Shown piece by piece: positions 7,892-15,198 of a stretch of 17,212 bases of DNA. Under the pieces are notes generated by a model. That model did not search any database, was not told the origin of the DNA, and was given only the letters and a program-made list of their open reading frames with translations. This DNA is from DASUBV01 sp035763085 (GTDB lineage: Bacteria; Actinomycetota; Actinomycetes; Streptosporangiales; Streptosporangiaceae). The number at the start of each line of letters is the position of its first letter. The stretch's first letter is position 1. Location: contig DASUBV010000231.1 in assembly GCA_035763085.1 (NCBI GenBank), forward strand, positions 1 through 17,212, written 5' to 3'. The position numbers were made by a program, and so were the translations under genes.

Positions 7892-8884
7892 TCAGCCGCA
7901 GCTGCTGGCGTAGATGTACGGCTTGACCGACGGGCTGTCCATGTTCTGCGGGGTGACCGCGATCAGCGGGGTGGCGATGTTCTTGGTCACCGGCTTGCCC
8001 TCGATGGCGTTCAGGCCCTGCTGGACGGCGTCGGCGCCCTCGACACCGGGCTCCTGGGCGATGGCCAGCTGAACGCTGCCGTTCTTGAGGTCGGCGACCT
8101 GGGTCGGGTCGGCGTCGAAGGTGGCCAGCTTGACCTTGCCGGTCTTGTGCGCGTGCTGGATGCCGGACGCGGCACCCTCGGCGGTAATGACGTTGGCGGC
8201 GAAGGCCCCGTTCATGGTCGGGTGCGCCGAGATGTCACCCTCGATGAACGACGTGGCGGTGGTGACGGAGTCGGCGTCGTCATTCTGCTCGGGCAGCAGC
8301 TTGATGCCAGGGTACTTGGCCGCCATCTCCTGCTGGAAGCCCTGCACCCGGGCGTCAGTGGTGGACACGCCCTTGGCCACCGAGATCACGGCCACCGTGC
8401 CCTTGCCGCTGAGCTCCTTGCCGAGCGAGTCAGCGGCCAGCCGGCCCCCGGCCGCGTTGTCGGAGGAGATCCGGGACTCCCCCAGCGACGGGTCGGCCGA
8501 CGAGGTGTCCACGAAGATCAGCTTGGTGCCGCCCTTCTGCACCTTGAGCAGGTCGGGGTTGAGCGCGGCACTGTCGGTCGGGGCGACCAGCAGCGCGTCG
8601 GGCTTGCTGACCTGGGCCGCGTCGATGAGCGGCTTCTGCTGCGGGACGCTGAAGGTGGCCGGGCCGGTGACGGTGAGCTTGACGCCGAGCTTCTTGGCCT
8701 CCTTCTTGGCACCGCACTCCATGGTCACGTAGAAGTCGTCGCTCTTGGTCCCGACAATCAGTTCCATCGTCTTCTTGGCGCTGCTGCCGCCGCCTCCGCC
8801 TGAGGATCCGCATGCGCTCACCAGACCTGCGGCGAGCACGACGGCGGACGCCCAGCCGACTGAAGTGGTAATCCTGCCCGGCAT
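7892..8884 (-). CDS. ABC transporter substrate-binding lipoprotein, sugar type (RbsB-like)
   Basis: The 330-residue product begins with a lipoprotein signal: basic MPGR, a hydrophobic stretch and a lipobox ending VSAC (C25), then a Gly/Ser linker. The mature part is a type 1 periplasmic-binding fold. Recognisable pieces are ELIVGTKSDDFYVTMECGAKKEAKKLG, LIDAAQVSKPDALLVAPTDSAAL and GTKLIFVDTSSADPS, and GKVKLATFDADPTQVADLKNG in the C-terminal lobe. It would be anchored to the outer face of the membrane and pass ligand to the adjacent permease. Strong AGGAGG ribosome binding site. The last gene of the three-gene importer operon. The ligand is probably a sugar or related compound but cannot be identified. 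Confidence 0.92.
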   Translation of the reverse strand: MPGRITTSVGWASAVVLAAGLVSACGSSGGGGGSSAKKTMELIVGTKSDDFYVTMECGAKKEAKKLGVKLTVTGPATFSVPQQKPLIDAAQVSKPDALLVAPTDSAALNPDLLKVQKGGTKLIFVDTSSADPSLGESRISSDNAAGGRLAADSLGKELSGKGTVAVISVAKGVSTTDARVQGFQQEMAAKYPGIKLLPEQNDDADSVTTATSFIEGDISAHPTMNGAFAANVITAEGAASGIQHAHKTGKVKLATFDADPTQVADLKNGSVQLAIAQEPGVEGADAVQQGLNAIEGKPVTKNIATPLIAVTPQNMDSPSVKPYIYASSCG

Positions 8885-8960
8885 CGTTTCCTCCTGTGTG
8901 GATGAAATCGCCCGGTGGGGGCGGGCGATGTCGCCGGCCGGGGTGCGCGCGGACCCAGCC

Positions 8961-10001
8961 TCAGGCCCGCTCGCGCAGCCGGCGCCGGAATTGGTCGAGG
9001 TAGACGGCGGCCGCGAGGACGACCCCGATGGCCACGTCCTGCCAGTACTGGTTGATGGTCAGGATGACCAGGCCGGTGAGCAGCACCTCCGGGATGAAGA
9101 CGCCGATCACCGTCCCGAGCATGGAACCGCGGCCGCCGAACAGGCTGGCGCCGCCGAGCACCACGGCCGTGATGACGGTGAGGTTGTCGGTGGTGTGGCC
9201 GGCGATGGTGGTGGAGTCGAAGTTGGCCAGGGCCAGGATGCCGCCGATGCCCGACATCCAGCCCGACAGGGCGTAGACCTTGATCAGGTGCCGGTCGACG
9301 GCGATGCCCGCCCGCCGCGCGGCCTCGATGTTGGAGCCGATCGCGTAGGTGTAGCGGCCGAGCCGGGTGTAGGCCAGCAGCAGCCCGAAGATGATCGCGA
9401 CCGCGAAGCTAATGACGATCAGCCACGGGATCCCGGCGACGCTGCCCAGGCCGACGGTGGTGACCAGGTTGTTCGGCACGGTCCGGAAGTCGGCGCCGCC
9501 GGTGATCAGGTAAGCCGCGCCGGCCGCGACGCCGAACCCGGCCAGCGTGGCGATCAGCGGCGGGATCCTGGCCTTGGCGACCAGGAAGCCCTGGACCGCC
9601 CCGTAGCCGGCGCCGCTGGCCATGCCCAGCACCGAGCCGATCACGATCGTGCCCCAGCCGGCGCTCGCGCCGCCGTGGTGGATGCAGTACAAGTCGGTGA
9701 CGACGCCGGCCAGCACGAGCACCGAGCCGACCGACAGGTCGATCCCGGCGGTCAGGATGACGAAGGTCTGGCCGACGGCCATCACCAGGTAGGTCGAGGC
9801 GTTCTGGGCGATCAGCGAGAAGTCGTCGAGGGTGAGGAACTTGCCCGGCTCCCGGATGGTGAAGAAGAGCATCAGGATGACCAGGGCGAGCAGCGTCCAG
9901 GTCTCGTTGGCGACGGCGACGCGGTGCCGCAGGTAGCGCAGCGCGCCGCGGCCGGCCCGCTGGCCGGGGCCAGCCGGGGCCGGCGGAGCTTCAGTGGTCA
10001 T
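8961..10001 (-). CDS. ABC transporter permease, sugar type (RbsC-like)
   Basis: The 346-residue product is a polytopic membrane protein of the BPD_transp_2 family. Signature segments are VMAVGQTFVILTAGIDLSVG (about 73-92), GYGAVQGFLVAKARIPPLIATLAG, RLGRYTYAIGSNIEAARRAGI (cytoplasmic coupling region with conserved AIGSN.EAARRAGI) and VLGGASLFGGRGSMLGTVIG. The permease forms the channel of a ribose-like importer, probably as a dimer. The ATG lies inside the 3' end of the ATPase gene (11-bp overlap) behind AGGAGG, so the two are translationally coupled. The binding-protein gene follows after 76 bp. Confidence 0.93.
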   Translation of the reverse strand: MTTEAPPAPAGPGQRAGRGALRYLRHRVAVANETWTLLALVILMLFFTIREPGKFLTLDDFSLIAQNASTYLVMAVGQTFVILTAGIDLSVGSVLVLAGVVTDLYCIHHGGASAGWGTIVIGSVLGMASGAGYGAVQGFLVAKARIPPLIATLAGFGVAAGAAYLITGGADFRTVPNNLVTTVGLGSVAGIPWLIVISFAVAIIFGLLLAYTRLGRYTYAIGSNIEAARRAGIAVDRHLIKVYALSGWMSGIGGILALANFDSTTIAGHTTDNLTVITAVVLGGASLFGGRGSMLGTVIGVFIPEVLLTGLVILTINQYWQDVAIGVVLAAAVYLDQFRRRLRERA

Positions 10002-10791
10002 GGCCGGCCTCCTGGGTGCTGTCCTGCTCGGCGTCCGGGGCGGCGTCCTGGGTGGTGATGGCGCCGGTCATCGCGCCGACCAGGTCCTCCACCGTGGCGT
10101 CGGCAGCGGCGAACCGGGCGACCCGCCGGCCCAGCCGCAGCACCTCGATCCGGTCCGACACGGCCAGCACCTCGGGCATGTTGTGGCTGATCAGCACGAC
10201 GGCGATGCCGCGATCCCGGACCCGCCGGACGGTGTCCAGGACCCGGCCGCGCTGCACCACGCCGAGCGCGGCCGTCGGCTCATCCATGAAGACCACGCTG
10301 CTGGCGAAGGCCACGGCCCGGGCGACGGCCACGGACTGGCGCTGCCCGCCGGACAGGCTCGCGACCGGCGCGCCGGGGTCGGGCAGGTCGATGCCGAGCT
10401 CCGCGAACGCGGCGACCGCCTGGCGGCGCATCTGCGCGCGGCTGAGCACGCGCAGGAACGGGACCCGGTACAGCTCCCGGCCCAGGTGCAGGTTGGCCGC
10501 GGCGTCCAGGTCCGGGGCGAGGGCCAGGTCCTGGTAGACGGTCTCGATCCCGTGATCGCGGGCGTCGAGCGGGCTGGACAGGTGCACCGGCTGGCCATTG
10601 ATCAGAATGTCGCCGCTGTCCGGGCGAATGGCTCCCGACAGCGTCTTGACCAGAGTGCTCTTGCCCGCGCCATTGTCACCGATCAGGGCGGTGACCTCGC
10701 CGGGCAGCACGGTGAAGCTGGCCCCGTCCAGGGCGCGCACCTGACCGTAGTGCTTGGTCAGGTTCCGTGCCTCCAACAGCGGTCCGGCCAT
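9991..10791 (-). CDS. ABC transporter ATPase, sugar type, single domain
   Basis: The 266-residue product has all the ATPase motifs: Walker A GDNGAGKST (38-46), Q-loop Q87, signature LSGGQRQ (146-152), Walker B VVFMDEP (166-172) and switch H203 in ISHN. It energises the neighbouring permease. It has one nucleotide-binding domain, as in XylG/FrcA-like single ATPases, unlike the double-domain RbsA. The C-terminal tail is acidic (QDAAPDAEQDSTQEAGHD). The ATG was chosen because the conserved domain starts directly after it and upstream sequence holds a promoter and operator-like dyad. An ATG ten codons earlier (10821) lies inside that dyad and has no ribosome binding site. Confidence 0.93.
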   Translation of the reverse strand: MAGPLLEARNLTKHYGQVRALDGASFTVLPGEVTALIGDNGAGKSTLVKTLSGAIRPDSGDILINGQPVHLSSPLDARDHGIETVYQDLALAPDLDAAANLHLGRELYRVPFLRVLSRAQMRRQAVAAFAELGIDLPDPGAPVASLSGGQRQSVAVARAVAFASSVVFMDEPTAALGVVQRGRVLDTVRRVRDRGIAVVLISHNMPEVLAVSDRIEVLRLGRRVARFAAADATVEDLVGAMTGAITTQDAAPDAEQDSTQEAGHDH

Positions 10792-10805
10792 TGCGTCCAC
10801 TCTCG

Positions 10806-10824
10806 CTGATATCGTTAACATCAG
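10806..10824. promoter_or_regulatory. operator-like dyad for the transporter operon
   Basis: CTGAT and ATCAG arms flank a 9-bp centre that contains the palindrome GTTAAC, in total 19 bp. It lies about 10 bp downstream of the predicted -10 of the transporter promoter, where LacI-type repressors usually bind. The heptamer TATCGTT within it recurs at 11011-11017, just ahead of the LacI-family gene. Binding is inferred. Confidence 0.5.
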
Positions 10825-10833
10825 ATTTGAGCA

Positions 10834-10863
10834 ATTGTTGCGTCGGGCCACAGGTCCGGTCAA
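10834..10863 (-). promoter_or_regulatory. predicted promoter of the ABC importer operon
   Basis: On the minus strand TTGACC (plus positions 10858-10863) and AACAAT (10834-10839) are separated by 18 bp, matching -35 5/6 and -10 4/6. The operator-like dyad follows immediately, giving a layout typical of LacI-family repression. Confidence 0.5.
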
Positions 10864-10900
10864 GACGCGATTTGGTAACTCTGGACATCGATGTCTTCCC

Positions 10901-10929
10901 TTGACACACAGGTCAGGTACGGGTAGTAG
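10901..10929 (+). promoter_or_regulatory. possible promoter of the LacI-family gene
   Basis: A perfect TTGACA (10901-10906) is followed after 17 bp by the weak -10 candidate TAGTAG (3/6). The start codon is about 110 bp downstream. The -35 is convincing, the -10 is not. Confidence 0.35.
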
Positions 10930-11038
10930 CTGACTCGGGGGCCAGCAGGTGCGGGCCGCCTGGCACACCGCTCCTGACCTGCTGCGCGGCGGGCCGGGCA
11001 GCCAGGCTGTTATCGTTCTCACGCGCAGGAGGCTGTCT

Positions 11039-12082
11039 GTGTCGAGTCGCCGGACCATGCGGGACGTCGCGCAGGCGGCCGGGGTCAGCATCATGACGGT
11101 GTCCCGGGTCATCAACGGGCAGCCGGGCGTGCTGCCCGAGACCGCCGCGCGGGTGGAGCACGCCATCCGCCGCCTGGGCTACCAGCGCAACGACGCCGCG
11201 CGCCAGCTGCGCCGCCGCGGCCAGCCGACCCAGATCATCGGCATGCTCGTCGACGACCTGGCCAACCCGTTCTTCGCGGTGCTGACCCGGGCGGTGGAGG
11301 ATGCGGCGCGGCAGCGCCACTACGTCGTGCTGATCGGCAGCTCGAACGACAGCCTGGACCGCGAGCGCGAGGTCTGCGCCGCGTTCTTCGCCCGCCAGGT
11401 GGACGGCCTGATCCTGGTCCCCGTCGCGGGCAGCCACCGGTTCCTGGCCAGCCAGATGGCGCAGGGCACCAAGGTCGTCTGCGTGGACCGGCCGGTCGCC
11501 GGGCTGGACGTGGACCGGGTCCTGGTCGACAACCGCCGCGCCGCGCAGGACGCCGTCCGGCACCTGCTGGAGCAGGGCCACCGCCGGATCGCCTTCCTGG
11601 GTGACCGGGAGGACGTGTGGACGATCAGCGAGCGGTACGTGGGGTTCTGCGCCGCGCTGGCCGAGCAGGGCCTGGAGCCGGACCCGCAGCTGGTCCGGCG
11701 CGGGCTGCGCAGCCGGGCCGAGGCGGCCGCGACCGCCGCGGAGCTGATGAGCCTCCAGCAGCCGCCCACGGCGCTGTTCACCAGCAACGACCTGACCACG
11801 ATGGGCGCCATCGACAGCGGGCACGGCGGGCCGGCGGCCCTGGTCGGCTTTGACGACTTCGCGCTGGCCGACAAGCTGACGCCCCCGGTGAGCGTGGTGA
11901 CCCAGGATCCGGCGGCCATGGGCGGCGCGGCGGCCGAGCTGCTGTTCTCCCGGATCGCCGGGGACACTTCGCCGCCGCGCGAGCTGATCTTGTCTACCCG
12001 GATGGTGGCCCGCGGCTCCGGCGAGGTGCCGGCAACCGCGCTCGCCGCTGCCGACAGCCCGGCCGCTGCCCGGGGTCAGTAG
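11039..12082 (+). CDS. LacI-family transcriptional regulator
   Basis: The 347-residue product has the N-terminal LacI helix-turn-helix: MRDVAQAAGVSIMTVSRVIN (from residue 7), then hinge helix RRLGYQRNDAARQLRR. A type 1 periplasmic-binding-like effector domain follows, with IIGMLVDDLANPFFAVLTRA, QVDGLILVPVAG, GHRRIAFLGDRED, TALFTSNDLTTMGA and ALVGFDDFALADKLTPPVSVV. The GTG start is supported by AGGAGG six bases upstream; an ATG six codons in is possible. It is divergent from the sugar-type importer, whose promoter carries an operator-like dyad, so it probably represses that operon and is released by the transported ligand or a derivative. The regulatory link is inferred from position. Confidence 0.92.
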   Translation: MSSRRTMRDVAQAAGVSIMTVSRVINGQPGVLPETAARVEHAIRRLGYQRNDAARQLRRRGQPTQIIGMLVDDLANPFFAVLTRAVEDAARQRHYVVLIGSSNDSLDREREVCAAFFARQVDGLILVPVAGSHRFLASQMAQGTKVVCVDRPVAGLDVDRVLVDNRRAAQDAVRHLLEQGHRRIAFLGDREDVWTISERYVGFCAALAEQGLEPDPQLVRRGLRSRAEAAATAAELMSLQQPPTALFTSNDLTTMGAIDSGHGGPAALVGFDDFALADKLTPPVSVVTQDPAAMGGAAAELLFSRIAGDTSPPRELILSTRMVARGSGEVPATALAAADSPAAARGQ

Positions 12083-12352
12083 TAGCCCGGAGATCACCAG
12101 TAACGAGGCGGAACCGTGCTTGCCGGCGCCCCGGCGGGGTGCCCTGGGGCCACCGCCTTCCCTCCTCGCAAGCGCCGAAGTCCAGGCGGCGCCGGCACCC
12201 CGCCGGCGCCCGGCGAGGGCGGAGTGCTGCAGCAGCTCGCTAAGCGGCTGCTGGAGGCTGCGCTCGACGGGCCGCAGTGGCCCGGTCCTGCCGGGCGTCG
12301 CGTCCGCGGTCGGCGGGTATGCGACTGGTGTGCACCAGGAGGAGGAGTCCTG
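12083..12352. other. 270-bp gap between the LacI and arginase-fold genes, with two inverted repeats
   Basis: No supported gene. CCGGCGGGGTGCC (12131-12143) and its perfect inverse (12194-12206) could form a 13-bp stem around 50 nt, possibly a terminator or leader structure. CTGGTG and CACCAG (12325-12330 and 12333-12338) form a short dyad directly touching the ribosome binding site AGGAGGAGG of the next gene, too tight for a hairpin loop but fitting a protein-binding site. I saw no match to a riboswitch class I know. Confidence 0.5.
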
Positions 12353-13264
12353 ATGACCGTGCCTGCGGAGCGGCGCCTGGTCATCACGGGCGTGCCGATC
12401 GACTGTGTCTCGGCCCCGGCCGCCGACAGCGCGGCCTTCGGGACCGAGCTGGCCCCGGGCGCGCTGCGCGAGGCCGGCCTGGCCGCCGTGGTCGGTGCCG
12501 CCGACGCCGGCGACCTGCCCGTGCGGCTGGTCGGCCGGGCCCGCGACCCCGGCACCGGCATCGTCGGCTGGCCCTCGGTTCAGGACCTGACCAGCGCGGT
12601 CCGGTTTCAGGCCCGGGAGATCCTGGCGGGCGGCGGGATCCCGGTCATGGTGGGCGGCTGCTGCACGCTGCTGCCCGGCGCGCTGGCGGGAGCCCGCGAC
12701 TGCCTGGGCCGGCTGGGCCTGGCCTACGTGGACGGGCATCTCGACACCTACGACGGCCAGACCTCGCCGACCGGCGAGGCCGCCGACATGCCGGTCTCGG
12801 TCATCTCCGGCCATGGCCCCGAAGCCTGGTCCCGGCACGTCGGGGCGCCGCTGGTCGGACCCGGCCAGCTGACCCTGCTCGGCCCGCGCGACCGGGCCGA
12901 GGCTGCCACGCTGGGCTCGGCCCTGCCCGAGGACTGCGGCCTGGACGCCGAGCTGGGCCCGGCGCAGCTGCGTGCGCAGGGGATGGCGGCGGCCGGCCGG
13001 GGCGCTGCCGGGCGGCTGGCCCGGCGGGCCGGGCGGTACTGGCTGCACCTGGACGTCGACGTGCTCAGCGAGGATGTCTTCCCGGCCACCGACTACCTGA
13101 TGCCCGGCGGCCTGGACCTGGCCGAGCTGCGCGAGCTGATCGAGCCGCTGGTGGCCCGGCCGGAGCTGGCCGGGATGTCCCTGGGCTGCTACAACCCGAG
13201 CAAGGATGCGGACGGCTCGGGAGCGGAGGCACTGGTCAGGCTGTTCCGCGGACTGCTGTCCTAG
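12353..13264 (+). CDS. arginase/agmatinase-fold protein with altered metal motif
   Basis: The 303-residue product has the ureohydrolase order of motifs: GGCCTLLPG (101-109), YVDGHLDTY (125-133) and HLDVDVLSEDVFP (232-244). Arginase, agmatinase and formiminoglutamase bind two Mn2+ using the His of GGDHS plus DAHxD and SxDxDxxDP. Here D127, H129, D131, D234 and D236 are present, but the GGDHS His and Asp are both Cys (C103, C104). It may be a hydrolase with a changed metal site or a non-arginase member, as several actinobacterial relatives appear to be. The substrate is unknown. The ATG is set by AGGAGGAGG just before it. It lies downstream of the LacI gene on the same strand but 270 bp away, so cotranscription is uncertain. 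Confidence 0.8.
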   Translation: MTVPAERRLVITGVPIDCVSAPAADSAAFGTELAPGALREAGLAAVVGAADAGDLPVRLVGRARDPGTGIVGWPSVQDLTSAVRFQAREILAGGGIPVMVGGCCTLLPGALAGARDCLGRLGLAYVDGHLDTYDGQTSPTGEAADMPVSVISGHGPEAWSRHVGAPLVGPGQLTLLGPRDRAEAATLGSALPEDCGLDAELGPAQLRAQGMAAAGRGAAGRLARRAGRYWLHLDVDVLSEDVFPATDYLMPGGLDLAELRELIEPLVARPELAGMSLGCYNPSKDADGSGAEALVRLFRGLLS

Positions 13265-13416
13265 GCGAGTGCCCGGCCGCCGCCGGCGCCAGGGATGCGG
13301 GCGGCGTGACGGGCAGTCTGGCGTGCGAGACGGCGAAGTGGGCGATCTGCCGGCCATGCAGCCGGCCCGGGCCGGTACCCTGACGCTCCGGGATAGCTGA
13401 AACGCCGGGATCTTTC

Positions 13417-13422
13417 TACGAT
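13417..13422 (+). promoter_or_regulatory. possible -10 box for tRNA-Lys
   Basis: TACGAT (4/6 to TATAAT) lies 26 bp before the tRNA, giving a short leader. No clear -35 is seen at the usual distance. Confidence 0.25.
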
Positions 13423-13448
13423 TGACCCCCAGGCGGCCGGCTCCGTCC

Positions 13449-13520
13449 GGGGCGTTAGCTCAATGGTAGAGCAGCGGACTTTTAATCCGTGGGTTCTGGG
13501 TTCGAGCCCCAGGCGCCCCA
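13449..13520 (+). tRNA. tRNA-Lys (anticodon TTT)
   Basis: A complete cloverleaf: acceptor GGGGCGT pairs with GCGCCCC (one G-T pair), D arm TAGCTCAATGGTAGAGCA, anticodon stem GCGGA/TCCGT with loop CTTTTAA (anticodon TTT), T arm GGTTCGAGC, discriminator A. CCA is not encoded. The 3' end lies 34 bp from the left inverted repeat of the mobile element, a common setting for insertions. Confidence 0.97.
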
Positions 13521-13524
13521 CCGA

Positions 13525-13540
13525 GAGGTGTTCACACCTC
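13525..13540. terminator. short hairpin after tRNA-Lys
   Basis: GAGGTG and CACCTC form a 6-bp stem with loop TTCA five bases after the tRNA. There is no T tract. It may end the tRNA transcript or lie just outside the mobile element. Confidence 0.4.
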
Positions 13541-13554
13541 GCCAGCATTCATCG

Positions 13555-13571
13555 TCACATTTGGGTCTGAC
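13555..13571 (+). repeat. left terminal inverted repeat
   Basis: TCACATTTGGGTCTGAC. The first ten bases match the inverse of the right end exactly, followed by a three-base mismatch and a matching TGAC. GGGTCTG recurs at 13583-13589, a possible extra transposase contact. Confidence 0.65.
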
Positions 13572-13707
13572 ATTCTGGTTACGGGTCTGGGGTGGCGGTT
13601 CCGGTGTTGTGTGTTGGGGCTGCCGGGTGATTTCAGGGCGTGGCTGAGCCGCGCTGGATTGCTGGTGACCGGGCGGCGGCTGTCGTGGCTTTGGGTTCGC
13701 GGGCTGG

Positions 13708-15198
13708 CTATGGGGGTGCGGGGCCGGCGCTGGCGAGGTCGCGGCGGGGCTTGCGGGTCCGTGGCGGCTGTGGTTCGGCGGCGCGGCGGGCGTCGTGGTC
13801 GTGGCGGGCCTGCCAGGCGGCCAGGATGCGCTGGTTGCGCATGACCATCATGCAGGTGAGCCACAGCGTGAGCGGTGCGATGCCGGTGAGCCGGATCCAG
13901 CCGCGGTTGATCGAGCCGGTGGCGGTGTCCTTGACGCTGGCGTTGAGCCGCTCGCTGGCGGTGCGCCGCCGGTAGGAGCGCCGCCAGGCCGCTGAGGGGT
14001 AGTCGTGTTTCTGCCTGGTCTTCGCGGCGACGCCGGGCCCGGCGGTGATGGTCTTGTGGGCGCAGCAGGGCGGCGGGAGCTCGGGCGGGGAGAGGATCTC
14101 GGGCCGGCTGCGTTCCAGCTTCATCGACGCGGGCCGGAGCGGGCAGCGGATCTTCCCCGCGGCCGCGGGGCAGGCGAGCCGGCGGTAGCCGTCGGCGTCC
14201 TCGGTGGCGTGCAGCCCGAGCTTGTAATGTGACAGCTCGGCGGTCTGCTGGTCGTGCGCTGCGGTCTTGGCAGGGGTGGCGCCCGGCGGCAGCGGGATTA
14301 GCTGCAGCAGCGGCTTCGGCGTCTGCGGGCAATATAGATTGCCGTTGCAGATGACCGCACCCTGGTGGGTTCCCTGCGGGCCGCGGTCTTGCGGGTGCAG
14401 ATCGACGACCAGTTGCGCGCCGAGGCCGCGCAGCGGGTTTGCCCAGGTGCCGGGAGCGCGGTAGGAGAACCCGGAGTCGGCCAGGATGTCGCCGGGCCTG
14501 GCGCCGGAGGCGGCCATGCCCGCCAGGACCGGGACCAGGGCTGCAGCGGGGTCGTGGGCGCTGGAGCAGACCGTGATCCGCCGCACCAGCTCGGGCACCA
14601 CGAGCCCGTTCTCGTCGTTCATCATGGTCGCGGCGGGCATGTAGTACCCGAAGAACATCTCGCCTAGCTCGATCTTGCGGTTGACGTTGCGGTGCCCCCA
14701 GCGGGCCTCGGGGTCGGCGCCGGTTCCGGGGCTGCTGGCCGGGACCGCCCGCGCCCAGGCCTCCACGTCGGTCCAGTCGACGGCCAGCGAGCTGCTGGCC
14801 TGCTTGTGCCGGGCGGGGATGCTGGCTTCCAGCAGCTGGTCGCACAATCGCTGCAGGTCCGCCGACGGGGCGCCGTCGGGCTCAGCCTTGGCTAGCGTTT
14901 TGCTGATAAGCCGGCTGGTGTGCTCGACCTGCCGGTAAGTCAGCTGGTGCGGTCCTGTCTTCCATTGCGCGGTGACGCCCAGCCGCTTCTGGTCGTCTTC
15001 GGGCAGGCCGGTCAGGGCTTCCAGGATCCTGGTGAGGTGCGCGGGACGGCCGTCGGCCAGGGCCAGCATCATGCCGGTCAGCAGAGTCCCGGCTTTCAGC
15101 TGCCGCTCGCGCACGCCGGCCGGGAGCATCAGCTCGATCGCCTCGGCGATGCCGGAGCCGCTGACGATCTGCTCGATGACCGCCAGCGGGATGCTCAC
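13708..15198 (-). CDS. DDE-type transposase
   Basis: The 496-residue product has a helical N-terminal part (ERQLKAGTLLTGMMLALADG, about 31-50) and a DDE catalytic layout: D141 in LAVDWTDVEAW, D241 in ILADSGFSY, and E416 in the late motif RRRTASERLNASVKD. An insertion between the second D and the E holds Cys pairs (C343, C352, C378, C379) in CPAAAGKIRCP and PPPCCAH that may bind metal. The C-terminal RLTGIAPLTLWLTCMMVMRNQRILAAW is hydrophobic. Its GTG start overlaps the TGA of the recombinase-like gene (GTGA), pointing to translational coupling. The family is probably IS4/IS1182-like, but I cannot assign it exactly. The ends appear intact. Catalytic residues are inferred from spacing. Confidence 0.78.
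   Translation of the reverse strand: MSIPLAVIEQIVSGSGIAEAIELMLPAGVRERQLKAGTLLTGMMLALADGRPAHLTRILEALTGLPEDDQKRLGVTAQWKTGPHQLTYRQVEHTSRLISKTLAKAEPDGAPSADLQRLCDQLLEASIPARHKQASSSLAVDWTDVEAWARAVPASSPGTGADPEARWGHRNVNRKIELGEMFFGYYMPAATMMNDENGLVVPELVRRITVCSSAHDPAAALVPVLAGMAASGARPGDILADSGFSYRAPGTWANPLRGLGAQLVVDLHPQDRGPQGTHQGAVICNGNLYCPQTPKPLLQLIPLPPGATPAKTAAHDQQTAELSHYKLGLHATEDADGYRRLACPAAAGKIRCPLRPASMKLERSRPEILSPPELPPPCCAHKTITAGPGVAAKTRQKHDYPSAAWRRSYRRRTASERLNASVKDTATGSINRGWIRLTGIAPLTLWLTCMMVMRNQRILAAWQARHDHDARRAAEPQPPRTRKPRRDLASAGPAPP

Noticed and set aside
8745..10058. 437-codon open frame on the plus strand
   Set aside because: Antisense to the permease gene; repetitive Asp/Gly/Gln/Arg composition.
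12116..12352. N-terminal extension of the arginase-fold gene
   Set aside because: The added sequence is low complexity and includes the inverted repeats; the ATG at 12353 has a strong ribosome binding site.
10913..13357. 814-codon open frame on the minus strand
   Set aside because: It is opposite the LacI and arginase-fold genes, with Gln/Arg/Pro/Gly-rich composition typical of high-GC antisense frames and no family match.
13362..13375. 14-bp palindrome CCGGCCCGGGCCGG upstream of tRNA-Lys
   Set aside because: Only G and C; self-complementary runs of this kind are frequent at this base composition, so it is not treated as a site.
13394..13466. CRISPR array anywhere in the window, prompted by repeats such as that at 3394
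   Set aside because: The only repeat array has 18-19-bp units with no spacers, and no cas genes are present.
13261..13548. Open frame on the minus strand across tRNA-Lys with GLEPRTHGLKVRCSTIELTPR
   Set aside because: This is the well-known false protein read from the complement of tRNA-Lys and its flanks.
13532..14845. 437-codon minus-strand frame overlapping the transposase
   Set aside because: It is a shifted frame of the transposase gene; the DDE motifs are all in the other frame.
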